From Thiofaba sp049322715 (GTDB taxonomy: Bacteria; Pseudomonadota; Gammaproteobacteria; Halothiobacillales; Halothiobacillaceae): 52,760 nt of DNA. The first letter of the stretch is position 1; every line of letters begins with the position of its first letter. Shown here piece after piece: positions 1-7,455 of this stretch. The DNA lies in NCBI GenBank assembly GCA_049322715.1, contig JBMOQP010000038.1, forward strand, positions 1 to 52,760. The letters are read 5' to 3'. A model generated the notes under the pieces. It was given only the letters and a program-made list of their open reading frames with translations. It was not told where the DNA came from and ran no database searches. A program made the position numbers and the translations under genes.

Positions 1-43
1 CCAGGCTCACGTAGCTGAACAGGTCGGATTGGGGATCGGTTAG

Positions 44-172
44 GCCACGCATCGGTCAGGGGCAGTTCATGAAAGAGACAAGGCTGATCATGCCATGCGG
101 CAGGTGGAGTTTTTCAACGGCCTGCTAGTTATAGAGGCCGCATTTGAGTACTGGAAGGATGAGCTTCAATAG
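44..172 (+). pseudogene. 3' fragment of an upstream cassette gene (uncertain)
   Basis: The frame is open from just after an in-frame TAG at 41-43 to the TAG at 170-172. It contains an ATG at 95 that would give a 25-residue peptide ending in EYWKDELQ. An attC-like site begins six bases after the stop, so this is the expected place for the last codons of a cassette gene. With the in-frame stop only 42 codons upstream it is either a very small gene or a decayed remnant. No function can be assigned. Confidence 0.25.
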
Positions 173-177
173 CCATC

Positions 178-236
178 ACCTAACATGTCAATCTAGCGGA
201 CCCGTTAAAGCAGGCTGCTAATTTCCAACGTTGGGC
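178..236 (+). other. attC-like integron recombination site 1
   Basis: The left core ACCTAAC (178-184) fits RYYYAAC and the right core GTTGGGC (230-236) fits GTTRRRY. They are 59 bp apart. The interior folds imperfectly, pairing a CTAGCGGACC-like arm with GGCTGCTAAT, with unpaired bases as attC bottom strands require. It lies directly before the next plus-strand gene and after the end of the previous one, the normal position for a cassette boundary. Confidence 0.7.
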
Positions 237-269
237 ATCAAGGCTCTACGCTTAGCCGGAGGAGATTAA

Positions 270-755
270 ATGAAGTATTTATTCAGTTTCAGGCAGTTGC
301 TTCTTGTTCTACTGTTATTTGTTGGCGCCAGTGGGTACTCTTTTGCGGCCTCGCCGGCGAAGGGTCCTCTAACCTTGGGCGGCGTCAACCTGGAGGTCTG
401 GGGTAGTTACAAGATCAGACATATGCTGTTTCCCAATGAGGAGTGGGAATTCTTCGTCATAGTGGTACCGAAGGGCGTCGGACAAGGAACCCTAATCAAG
501 ATCGCCAAAGAGTTTTACGCAAAATTTCCCAAAACGAGAGCGCGCTTTTTCAGCGACAAGAAGCACATAAAACAGTACGCCGACAGGGACCGTTACATGA
601 ATGACAAGACCGGCAAGATCCGTGAGGTGGAATTCCCTAACAAAGAGTGGGTACAGAACCACCTGCTAGGCAACATCAACAACAGGTCAAGCACCTACAA
701 GCGACACTGGATGCTTGAGGATCGTTACGGCAATAACATTTCGCTGTTGCCGTAA
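270..755 (+). CDS. secreted hypothetical protein, integron cassette gene
   Basis: This encodes 161 residues starting with a clear Sec signal peptide: MKYLF with basic residues, a leucine/valine-rich core, and probable cleavage after SFAAS near residue 28. The mature part is basic and hydrophilic with many Lys, Arg and Asn and no Cys pair; I recognise no domain. The start is supported by GGAGGAG about seven bases upstream (258-264). It is flanked by attC-like sites at 178-236 and 765-833 and is on the cassette-sense strand, so it is a typical cassette-borne exported protein. Its base composition is visibly lower in GC than the backbone from 2.2 kb onward, consistent with recent acquisition. 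Confidence 0.75.
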   Translation: MKYLFSFRQLLLVLLLFVGASGYSFAASPAKGPLTLGGVNLEVWGSYKIRHMLFPNEEWEFFVIVVPKGVGQGTLIKIAKEFYAKFPKTRARFFSDKKHIKQYADRDRYMNDKTGKIREVEFPNKEWVQNHLLGNINNRSSTYKRHWMLEDRYGNNISLLP

Positions 756-764
756 TCACTTGAT

Positions 765-833
765 GCCAAACCGGCAGTCAACCGGACGCTGCGCGATAAA
801 GCCGCGTAGCGTCCGGTTACTTCTGCGTTAGGC
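765..833 (+). other. attC-like integron recombination site 2
   Basis: The right core GTTAGGC (827-833) matches GTTRRRY. The left core GCCAAAC (765-771) pairs with it except at one position. Between them is a strong inverted repeat, AACCGGACGC at about 780-789 against GCGTCCGGTT at 809-818, with a short unpaired spacer near the ends as in canonical attC sites. It starts ten bases after the stop of the 161-aa gene and ends 20 bases before the next start. Confidence 0.75.
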
Positions 834-853
834 TTTGGCCAAGGAGGCAAGCA

Positions 854-1144
854 ATGAGGGTTATCCAAGTAGCATTGTTGTTCACGCTATCTGCCAGCAA
901 TGCACTCGCTTTCGACATTGTGGCTTACTGTCGTCAAATCAGTGACGCTGTGGGTGGCAGTTACCAGATAGAAAAGACTTGCCGAGATCAGGAATATCGA
1001 GCTAAGCAAAACATCGAAAAAATGAAGATTCCGGATCGGATCACAAAATACTGCACCGATGTTGCCGGTGCAGTTGGGGGTAGTTACAACATTATGGAGG
1101 CCTGCATTAAACAAGAAGCTGATGCCCTGAATTCGCTTCATTAA
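854..1144 (+). CDS. small secreted protein with a duplicated Cys-containing repeat
   Basis: This encodes 96 residues with a signal peptide (MRVIQVALLFTLSASNALA). The mature protein is two copies of one unit. Residues about 25-52 begin YCRQISDAVGGSYQIEKTC and residues about 66-93 begin YCTDVAGAVGGSYNIMEAC. Each unit has two Cys 17 residues apart around a conserved AVGGSY core, which suggests one disulfide per unit in the periplasm. AAGGAGG 13-7 bases before the ATG supports the start. It shares a cassette with the next gene: there is no attC between them. The family is unknown to me. Confidence 0.75.
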   Translation: MRVIQVALLFTLSASNALAFDIVAYCRQISDAVGGSYQIEKTCRDQEYRAKQNIEKMKIPDRITKYCTDVAGAVGGSYNIMEACIKQEADALNSLH

Positions 1145-1165
1145 TTAATTTTCTCGGGAGTTATT

Positions 1166-1504
1166 ATGGGTGTCGTCAAAGAAAAAAGTTTGCCGCTTGC
1201 AATTGGCCTTAATCTGCTGCTGCCTGGTGCAGGTTACATGTATATGGGCAAGTGGGTCGTTGGGGTTTTCGCCTGTTTTCTTATTTTCATGATTTATTTG
1301 TCCTCTGCGCTTTTTCTCGCGGTGCCAGCTTGGCTGGTTATGAACATCATCATGGGTATCGATATGTTGATCTTGAATAACAAGAACAAGAAGAAGGTCG
1401 TCGAGCAAAACATGAAGAAATGTCCAAACTGTGCCGAGTTAATTCAACGCGAGGCAAAATTATGTCGATTCTGTGGCACAAAGTTTGATGCCGCATCAGC
1501 TTAA
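1166..1504 (+). CDS. TM2-like membrane protein with C-terminal zinc ribbon
   Basis: This encodes 112 residues. The first 70 contain a TM2-like segment (LNLLLPGAGYMYMGKW followed by a hydrophobic hairpin of about 40 residues). The C terminus is a short zinc ribbon with CPNC near residue 90 and CRFC near residue 102. This architecture is common among small membrane proteins of unknown role. Its stop codon lies within the left core of the following attC-like site, a common cassette arrangement. It is separated from the 96-aa gene by only 21 bases with a GGGAG motif before the ATG, so the two are probably co-translated. Confidence 0.8.
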   Translation: MGVVKEKSLPLAIGLNLLLPGAGYMYMGKWVVGVFACFLIFMIYLSSALFLAVPAWLVMNIIMGIDMLILNNKNKKKVVEQNMKKCPNCAELIQREAKLCRFCGTKFDAASA

Positions 1505-1579
1505 CAATCGCTTCGAGAGGGACGCTATAGCAGCCGGCTTCGCCGCTTGTTTCCGCGCCTCTCAAGCTAAACGTTAGGA
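1499..1579 (+). other. attC-like integron recombination site 3
   Basis: The left core GCTTAAC (1499-1505) fits RYYYAAC and the right core GTTAGGA (1573-1579) fits GTTRRRY except for the last base. The inner arms CTTCGAGAGG and CCTCTCAAG pair around a GC-rich centre. The site overlaps the stop codon of the upstream cassette gene and precedes the TspO gene by 14 bases. Confidence 0.7.
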
Positions 1580-1592
1580 CTTCATTCGCCCC

Positions 1593-2084
1593 ATGGCGCC
1601 ACGTCCCATCTCGCATCAACTGATCGGCCTGCTTGGGTGGTTGTTGGTTGTCTTCGCGGCTGCTGCAGTCGGGGCCATTGCATCGGTCAACGCACCAGCG
1701 TTCTATGCCCAGCTGATCAAGCCCGAATGGGCTCCGCCGGCCGGGGTTTTCGGCCCGGTATGGTCGGTGTTGTATGTGCTGATGGGGATTTCTGCCTGGT
1801 TGGTGTGGCGCTCGCCGCGTCCCCGTCGGGGCGCACTCGTGTTGTTCCTTGCTCAGCTTGCAGCCAACGCGCTTTGGTCGTGGTTGTTCTTCGCCTGGCA
1901 TCATGGCGCTCTGGCAGCGGTGGATGTGTTGGTTTTGTTGGCGCTGATAGCAGCCACCATGCGATCGTTCTGGCAAATTGATCGGCTTGCCGCCGTCCTG
2001 CTAGTGCCCTATCTGTTGTGGGTATCATTTGCGTCCGCGCTGACCTGGTCCGTCTGGCAAGGTAATCCTGGTCTCTTGTCGTGA
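1593..2084 (+). CDS. tspO: TspO/MBR (translocator protein) family membrane protein
   Basis: This encodes 163 residues with five hydrophobic segments, the TspO fold. The family signature is visible: KPEWAPPAGVFGPVWSVLY near residue 49, then an aromatic-rich helix with W and ALWSWLFF near residue 93. TspO proteins bind porphyrins and related tetrapyrroles in the outer or inner membrane, and in bacteria are linked to tetrapyrrole and stress responses. It begins 14 bases after an attC-like site, so it appears to sit in an integron cassette, but no convincing attC follows it. Only a lone GTTGGAG at 2099-2105 remains. The role here is inferred from the family only. Confidence 0.85.
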   Translation: MAPRPISHQLIGLLGWLLVVFAAAAVGAIASVNAPAFYAQLIKPEWAPPAGVFGPVWSVLYVLMGISAWLVWRSPRPRRGALVLFLAQLAANALWSWLFFAWHHGALAAVDVLVLLALIAATMRSFWQIDRLAAVLLVPYLLWVSFASALTWSVWQGNPGLLS

Positions 2085-2119
2085 GCGCCAGTCTCAGCGT
2101 TGGAGGCGGTGGCTCATGC

Positions 2120-2197
2120 CAGGCATCCGGCTGGTTCTGCCCGGGATGCCGGGGCGAAGATGCGGTATGGTGAGGGTGTGCCGAGTCCGGTCCGGAC
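2120..2197. promoter_or_regulatory. inverted repeats upstream of the GHKL gene
   Basis: GGCATCC (2120-2126) pairs with GGATGCC (2145-2151). A compact palindrome GTCCGG-T-CCGGAC (2185-2197) lies 13 bases upstream of the ATG at 2210 and partly next to its AAGGAG ribosome site. The second is well placed to be an operator or a translation-blocking hairpin. No regulator can be named. Confidence 0.35.
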
Positions 2198-2209
2198 CAA
2201 GGAGACGCG

Positions 2210-4096
2210 ATGCCTGTTGCCGAAATCCCGGTTGACCAGCGAGTCATCGATATCGATTCGCGTCGTTTCGCCTCGCTGGAGAAGGCGCTGGTCGAGCTGA
2301 TCACCAACAGCGACGACAGCTACCTCCGCCTCGGCGAGGAGGGCGGGGAGATCCTGGTGCAGTACGAGCGGCACCTGTCCGGCGCGCTGCTGAAGGTGAC
2401 CGACCAGGCGGAGGGCTTGTCGCACGCGCAGGCCTGCCGCATCCTCAGCTATGGTGGCGCGCACAGTTGTCTGGCGCGCGGCGAAGGCTGCGGGCGGGGC
2501 TATTTCGGCCGCGGCCTGAAGCAGGCGATCTTCGGCCTGGGTTACGGCTGGATCGAGACGATCCGTGACGGGCGCCATGCGCGCATCGATCTGTTCCGCA
2601 GCGAGAACGGCGGCTACCTCTACGACGACGGCAAGGGGGACCGGCCGGTGGAGGCGTCGGACCGGGAGCGGCTCGGCATCGAGAACAACGGCACCCGGGT
2701 GACCATCGTCGTCGACAATCCCCACGCCAGCATCTCCCAGTTCTCTTCCCTGCTGCACGCGCTCGCCGATAACATCTACCTGCGCGAGGTGCTCGGACGC
2801 CGCCAGGTGGTGCTGCAGGAGATGCATGAGGGGCGGGCGGACGGCCGCCGCATCGACGTGCGCCACGAGGAACCCGCGGCCACGGTGCTGCTGGGGCCGG
2901 AGCAGGCCGGCAGCTTCGTCCACGAGGGGCGGCGCTATCCCTTCACCCTCACCCTCAAGCGCGCCCTGGGGGCCGAGCTGAACCTGCGGGGGGACGAGCG
3001 GACCAACGGCCTGGTCGTGATTGCCGAACACGCCGTGCTGGACTGCCAGCTGTTCGAGTTCGAGAACAAGGTGGGCACGGAGTACCTGTTCGGCAGCGTG
3101 CGCTGTCCGGCACTGCTCGAAAAGCTCGGGCAGGGCGAGGCCATCGTCAGCGACGAGCGCGAGGGGCTGAATCTGCGCAACGGCTTCGTGGCGGCCTTCT
3201 CCCGCGCCGTGAGCGACCTGATTGCGCCCTGTGTGCAGGCCGAGCTGGAGCGGCTCAGGCACCTGCAGCACGCCACGACCTCCGGGCGCACCGGCGAGAT
3301 GATCGATCACCTGCTGCTGCGCATGAGCCAGGTGGCGATCCACGATCTGGGCATCACGCTGGGGCCGGACGAGGAGCGCGCGGAGACCGTCGTCGAGGCC
3401 GATCCACCGGCCGCACTGCGCTTCTCCACCCCGTTCTACTACCGCCGGCCGGGACATCCCTTCCATGTGACCCTGCTCGTCGACCCCGGACAGTTGGGGG
3501 ACGATGCGGTGCTGAAGATCGGCTACACGCTGCCCGAATCGATGCGCATCGAACCGGCCGTGCGGGAGGTGCCACTGAGCGCGCTCGAGGGCGGGCACAC
3601 GCTGGCGTGGACCGTCGTGGGGGAGCGGGCGGGCGAGCGTGGCGAAATTTCCGTCTCGGCGGGGCCGTTTCTCGCCTGGTGCGAAGTGGCCGTGGCCGAG
3701 CAGGCCTCCACGCACCATCACCCCGCCAGGGCGGTGCCGCACGCCATGCGACGGCGGCCGCAGCACGACCATGGCGTCATCCTGTTCTCGGGCTACGACT
3801 TCCGCGCGCTGGACAACGAGGTGGACCGGGCGGTGTACAGCCCGGCGGAGAGGAAGGTCATCATCAACACGGCGGCGCCGACGGTGCAGCTGTACGTGGA
3901 TGGCCGCGGCCGTTTCCGCGATTCCGCCCGGATGCTGCTGGCGGAGCTGTTCCTGGACGTGATCGCCGACGAACTGGCGCGGCGCATGGTGGCGAGGTCG
4001 GGGCGTGGCGGCAGCGAGGAGGCCCGTCAGGCCGTCAAGCGGGAGATCATCCACCGCTACGGCAGTGATATCCACCGCTCGTTCCTCAGCGCATGA
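2210..4096 (+). CDS. stand-alone GHKL (Hsp90-like) ATPase of unknown function
   Basis: This encodes 628 residues. The N-terminal 200 form a GHKL ATP-binding domain: N-box ELITNSDDSY with Asn33, G1 box DQAEGL at 65-70, and glycine-rich G2 box GRGYFGRGLKQA at 95-106. There is no dimerisation/phosphoacceptor helix or MutL-type C-domain, so it is not a sensor kinase or MutL. The remaining 400 residues hold beta-rich sequence, and the C-terminal region (LFSGYDFRALDNEVDRAVYS...) resembles no domain I can name. The layout is closest to MORC-like or orphan HATPase proteins, some of which occur in defence contexts. It is a single gene between the cassette array and a convergent gene. AAGGAG precedes the ATG. 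Confidence 0.7.
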   Translation: MPVAEIPVDQRVIDIDSRRFASLEKALVELITNSDDSYLRLGEEGGEILVQYERHLSGALLKVTDQAEGLSHAQACRILSYGGAHSCLARGEGCGRGYFGRGLKQAIFGLGYGWIETIRDGRHARIDLFRSENGGYLYDDGKGDRPVEASDRERLGIENNGTRVTIVVDNPHASISQFSSLLHALADNIYLREVLGRRQVVLQEMHEGRADGRRIDVRHEEPAATVLLGPEQAGSFVHEGRRYPFTLTLKRALGAELNLRGDERTNGLVVIAEHAVLDCQLFEFENKVGTEYLFGSVRCPALLEKLGQGEAIVSDEREGLNLRNGFVAAFSRAVSDLIAPCVQAELERLRHLQHATTSGRTGEMIDHLLLRMSQVAIHDLGITLGPDEERAETVVEADPPAALRFSTPFYYRRPGHPFHVTLLVDPGQLGDDAVLKIGYTLPESMRIEPAVREVPLSALEGGHTLAWTVVGERAGERGEISVSAGPFLAWCEVAVAEQASTHHHPARAVPHAMRRRPQHDHGVILFSGYDFRALDNEVDRAVYSPAERKVIINTAAPTVQLYVDGRGRFRDSARMLLAELFLDVIADELARRMVARSGRGGSEEARQAVKREIIHRYGSDIHRSFLSA

Positions 4097-4136
4097 CGCC
4101 CGGCCTGGATGGGGCGGCCGTGCCCGCCTATCCATC

Positions 4137-4158
4137 CGGCCTGTATTCCAAGGGCCGG
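4137..4158. terminator. hairpin between convergent genes
   Basis: CCGGCC (4137-4142) pairs with GGCCGG (4153-4158) around a 10-base loop, in the 63-bp gap between the GHKL gene and the convergent Mth938-like gene. There is no T-run of note on either side, so termination is only suggested by position. Confidence 0.35.
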
Positions 4159-4159
4159 G

Positions 4160-4543
4160 TTAATCGCCAGCCTCTGGCGCAATCATCAGCCCGCATCCCA
4201 CCCGCCGCCCTTCTCCGGCGAGGATGTTGTAGATGCGGCAGGCCGATGGGGTGCTGACGAATTCGAGGCCGATGCCGTGCCGGGCGAAGAAACGCATGAC
4301 GGTGGCATTGGGTACGAGCTGGCGCGGGCCGGTCCCGATGATGACCAGCTCGGGCTCGTCCTCGAGCAGCGGGGCGAGCAGTGCCTCGTCCAGGCTGGCG
4401 GCATCCAGGGCTGCCCAGTCGAGCCGTCTTTCCGGGGTGAGGATCAGGCTGTGCCCGATGCGCTCGCCGTTGATCGTGACGTGGGCATCCCCGTAGTTCT
4501 GGATGATGAAACGCTGGTCGGTGAAGTTCAGGTGCAGTTTCAC
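4160..4543 (-). CDS. Mth938-like domain protein (DUF498/DUF598 family)
   Basis: This encodes 127 residues from a GTG at 4543, chosen because GGGAG lies seven bases upstream and the family starts with a KLHLN-type strand; a longer reading from 4621 adds an unlikely leader. The family fold is visible: INGERIGHSLILTPER, then PELVIIGTGPRQ, then FVSTPSACRIYNILAGEGRRVGCGLMI. These are small alpha/beta proteins related to NDUFAF3/Xcc1710, with no established bacterial reaction. It is divergent from alaA, with about 130 bp between the starts. Confidence 0.8.
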   Translation of the reverse strand: MKLHLNFTDQRFIIQNYGDAHVTINGERIGHSLILTPERRLDWAALDAASLDEALLAPLLEDEPELVIIGTGPRQLVPNATVMRFFARHGIGLEFVSTPSACRIYNILAGEGRRVGCGLMIAPEAGD

Positions 4544-4672
4544 GACAGTACTCCCGTAGATGCGGCAAATGGCGGCTTGCGGCATGGCGAAAAGCCGCAT
4601 TGACAGGCTATGAGGCGGCACCTAATGTTGCCTGTTTTAGTGCCCCGCACACAAACATCCCCCGCGCCAGCC

Positions 4673-5923
4673 ATGACCACCATGCTCCTCAATCCCGTCC
4701 GTAAATCCTCCAAGCTGGCGAATGTCTGCTACGACATCCGCGGTCCGGTGATGGAGCGAGCCCGCCAGATGGAGGAGGAAGGGCACCGCATCATCAAGCT
4801 GAATATCGGCAATCCGGCCACGTTCGGCTTCGAGGTGCCCGAGGAGATCATGCAGGACGTGATCCTCAACCTCGGCGGCGCCTCGGGCTATTCCGACTCG
4901 CGCGGCCTGTTCGCCGCGCGCAAGGCGGTGATGCACTACACCCAGACCAAGGGCATCCGCGGGGTGCAGATCGACGACATCTACGTCGGCAACGGCGTGT
5001 CCGAACTGATCGTGATGGCCATGCAGGCCTTGCTGGACGACGGCGACGAGGTGCTGGTGCCCTCGCCGGACTACCCGCTGTGGACCGCCGCTGTCGCCCT
5101 CGCCGGCGGCACGCCGCGCCACTACGTGTGCGACGAGCAGGCGGGCTGGTTCCCGGACCTGGACGACATCCGCGCCAAGATCACTTCGCGCACCCGCGCC
5201 ATCGTCCTCATCAACCCGAACAACCCCACCGGCGCGGTCTACCCGGTCGAGCTGCTGCAGGAGATCGTGGAGATCGCCCGCCAGCACCAGCTGATCGTCT
5301 ATGCCGACGAGATCTACGACAAGGTGCTGTACGACGAGGCGCAGCATACCTCCGTCGCCTCGCTCGCCGATGACGTGCTGTTCGTCACCTTTAACGGACT
5401 GTCCAAGAACTACCGTGCCGCCGGGTATCGTGCCGGCTGGCTGGTGGTGTCCGGCGACAAGCGTCATGCGCGCGACTACATCGAGGGCCTGAACATGCTC
5501 GCCTCGATGCGCCTGTGCTCCAACGTCCCGGCGCAGTTCGCGATCCAGACCGCGCTGGGCGGCTACCAGAGCATCAACGACCTGGTCGCGCCCGGCGGCC
5601 GCCTGCGGCGCCAGAGGGATCTCGCGCACGAGATGCTGGAGGCGATCCCGGGGGTGAGTTGCGTCAAGCCGCAGGGGGCGATGTACCTGTTCCCGCGTCT
5701 CGACCCGAAGATGTATCCGATCCAGGACGACCGCCAGTTCATCCTCGAGCTGCTGGAGCAGGAGCGGGTGCTGGTGGTGCAGGGTACCGGCTTCAACTGG
5801 GCCGATACCGACCACTTCCGCGTCGTCTTCCTGCCGAACATGGACGACCTGGGCGAGGCGATGAGCCGCATCACGCGCTTCCTCGACCAGTACCGGAAAC
5901 GCTATACCCACGTGCTGGGTTGA
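4673..5923 (+). CDS. alaA: PLP-dependent alanine aminotransferase AlaA type
   Basis: This encodes 416 residues from the ATG at 4673, giving a leader close to E. coli AlaA, where KSSKL-NVCYDIRGPV is diagnostic. It is a class I/II aminotransferase interconverting pyruvate/glutamate and alanine/2-oxoglutarate. Fold markers are NIGNPATFGF, YSDSRG, the NPNNPTGAVYP substrate/cofactor loop, ADEIYD, and the Schiff-base lysine in GLSKNYRAAGYRAGW. The C terminus keeps FRVVFLPN, the arginine strand that binds the carboxylate. It sits upstream of hom and thrC, a common gammaproteobacterial order, but with a 110-bp gap that may hold a separate promoter. Confidence 0.93.
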   Translation: MTTMLLNPVRKSSKLANVCYDIRGPVMERARQMEEEGHRIIKLNIGNPATFGFEVPEEIMQDVILNLGGASGYSDSRGLFAARKAVMHYTQTKGIRGVQIDDIYVGNGVSELIVMAMQALLDDGDEVLVPSPDYPLWTAAVALAGGTPRHYVCDEQAGWFPDLDDIRAKITSRTRAIVLINPNNPTGAVYPVELLQEIVEIARQHQLIVYADEIYDKVLYDEAQHTSVASLADDVLFVTFNGLSKNYRAAGYRAGWLVVSGDKRHARDYIEGLNMLASMRLCSNVPAQFAIQTALGGYQSINDLVAPGGRLRRQRDLAHEMLEAIPGVSCVKPQGAMYLFPRLDPKMYPIQDDRQFILELLEQERVLVVQGTGFNWADTDHFRVVFLPNMDDLGEAMSRITRFLDQYRKRYTHVLG

Positions 5924-6033
5924 CGCGGGTGGCCGCAGGAAGCCTTGCGACGATGCCGGGGGCGTCGTCGGGCCGCGTCCTGATGAGCAATCTGGGTTAA
6001 AATTCCGCGCATCGCTTTCGACAGAGAACAACT

Positions 6034-7344
6034 ATGAAGCCTGTGAAGGTCGGCCTGCTTGGGCTGGGCACGGTGGGCGGCGGCACGGTCAACGTGCTGC
6101 GCCGTAACCAGGATGAGATCTCGCGCCGCGCCGGGCGGGGCATCGAGGTGGTCGCCGCCTCTGCCCGCCGGATCGACAGCCCGCGCATCTGCGACACCAC
6201 CGGCATCCGCCTGACGACCGATCCCTTCAGCGTGGTCAACGACCCCGAGGTGGAGGTCGTCTGCGAGCTGATGGGGGGCGTCGAGCCCGCCCGCGAGCTG
6301 GTGCTGCGCGCCATCGAGCTCGGCAAGCATGTGGTCACCGCCAACAAGATGTTGATCGCCCTGCACGGCAACGAGATCTTCCGTCGCGCGCAGGACAAGG
6401 GCGTGATGGTCGCGTTCGAGGCGGCCGTGGCCGGCGGCATCCCGATCATCAAGGCGATCCGCGAGGGGCTCGCGGGCAACCGCATCGAATGGCTGGCCGG
6501 CATCATCAACGGCACCGGCAACTTCATCCTCACCGAGATGCGCGACAAGGGCCGTGACTTCGACGACGTGCTCGCCGAGGCGCAGCGCCTGGGCTACGCC
6601 GAGGCCGATCCGACCTTCGACGTGGAAGGCATCGACGCCGCGCACAAGCTGACCATCCTCGCCTCCATCGCCTTCGGCATCCCGCTCCAGTTCGACAAGG
6701 CGGTGACCGAGGGCATCACCCGCATCACCCGAGAGGACGTGGGCTACGCCGAGGCGCTCGGCTACCGCATCAAGCATCTCGGCATCGCGCGCCGCACCGA
6801 TCGCGGCGTGGAACTGCGCGTGCACCCGACACTGATCCCCGAGCGTCGCCTGATCGCCAACGTCGACGGCGTGAAGAACGCCGTGCTGGTGATGAGCGAC
6901 GCGGTCGGCCCGACGCTGTACTACGGCGCGGGTGCGGGCGCCGACCCCACCGCCTCCGCCGTGGTGGCGGACCTCGTGGACGTGGTGCGCACCATGACCG
7001 CGGACCCGGAAAATCGCGTACCGCATCTGGCCTTCCAGCCCGATGCCCTGCGCGACCTGCCGATCCTGCCGATGAGCGAGGTCGAGACCGCCTACTACCT
7101 GCGCCTGACCGCCGAGGACAAGCCTGGCGTGCTGGCGGACGTGACCCGCATCCTCGCCGACCAGGACATCAGCATCGAGGCCATCCTGCAGAAGGAGGCC
7201 CCGGAGGACGAGACGGACATCCCGGTCATCATCCTCACCCACCGCGTGAAGGAAGGCCGCATGAACGAGGCCATCGCCCGCATCGAGGCGCTGGCGGCCA
7301 TCAAGCGCCCGGTGGCGCGCATCCGGGTCGAGAGCCTGGGCTGA
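6034..7344 (+). CDS. hom: homoserine dehydrogenase
   Basis: This encodes 436 residues, the normal length for monofunctional enzymes. It reduces aspartate semialdehyde to homoserine with NAD(P)H. The Rossmann motif GLGTVGGGTV is at residues 9-18. The catalytic region includes ANKMLIALHG, AAVAGGIPIIKAIREGLAGN and the GTGNFILTEM loop. An ACT domain occupies the last 80 residues (YYLRLTAEDKPGVLADVTRIL), which in this family mediates threonine feedback. A TAAAAT hexamer at 5998-6003 is a plausible -10 about 30 bases before the ATG. thrC follows after a REP palindrome. Confidence 0.96.
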   Translation: MKPVKVGLLGLGTVGGGTVNVLRRNQDEISRRAGRGIEVVAASARRIDSPRICDTTGIRLTTDPFSVVNDPEVEVVCELMGGVEPARELVLRAIELGKHVVTANKMLIALHGNEIFRRAQDKGVMVAFEAAVAGGIPIIKAIREGLAGNRIEWLAGIINGTGNFILTEMRDKGRDFDDVLAEAQRLGYAEADPTFDVEGIDAAHKLTILASIAFGIPLQFDKAVTEGITRITREDVGYAEALGYRIKHLGIARRTDRGVELRVHPTLIPERRLIANVDGVKNAVLVMSDAVGPTLYYGAGAGADPTASAVVADLVDVVRTMTADPENRVPHLAFQPDALRDLPILPMSEVETAYYLRLTAEDKPGVLADVTRILADQDISIEAILQKEAPEDETDIPVIILTHRVKEGRMNEAIARIEALAAIKRPVARIRVESLG

Positions 7345-7390
7345 TCGCCGGATGAGGGGCTGTGTCGCCTCAGGTGCCAAGATTTCATAC

Positions 7391-7420
7391 GGCGGGTCAG
7401 GTTTCAGTAACCCGCCCTAC
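7391..7420 (-). repeat. GTAG-type REP palindrome between hom and thrC
   Basis: On the minus strand this begins with GTAG followed by GGCGGGT, which pairs with ACCCGCC across a 12-base loop (7391-7397 with 7410-7416). A 5' GTAG next to an imperfect GC-rich palindrome is the hallmark of REP sequences mobilised by RAYT transposases. This is an uninterrupted copy and serves as a reference for the interrupted one at 29.37-29.46 kb. Confidence 0.7.
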
Positions 7421-7455
7421 GCAAGAGCACATATTCAAGTTTTTCGGAGTCCACC

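Noticed and set aside
2084..2110. Fourth attC site after the TspO gene
   Set aside because: Only GTTGGAG is present. There is no matching left core or inverted arms, so a full attC is not supported.
2114..4135. 673-codon open frame antisense to the GHKL gene, and similar long antisense frames (4637-6031, 5902-7380, 38619-40088, 44907-47567)
   Set aside because: They are mirror images of high-GC genes with recognisable proteins on the other strand. Their translations are low-complexity His/Arg/Asp/Val-rich and have no domains.
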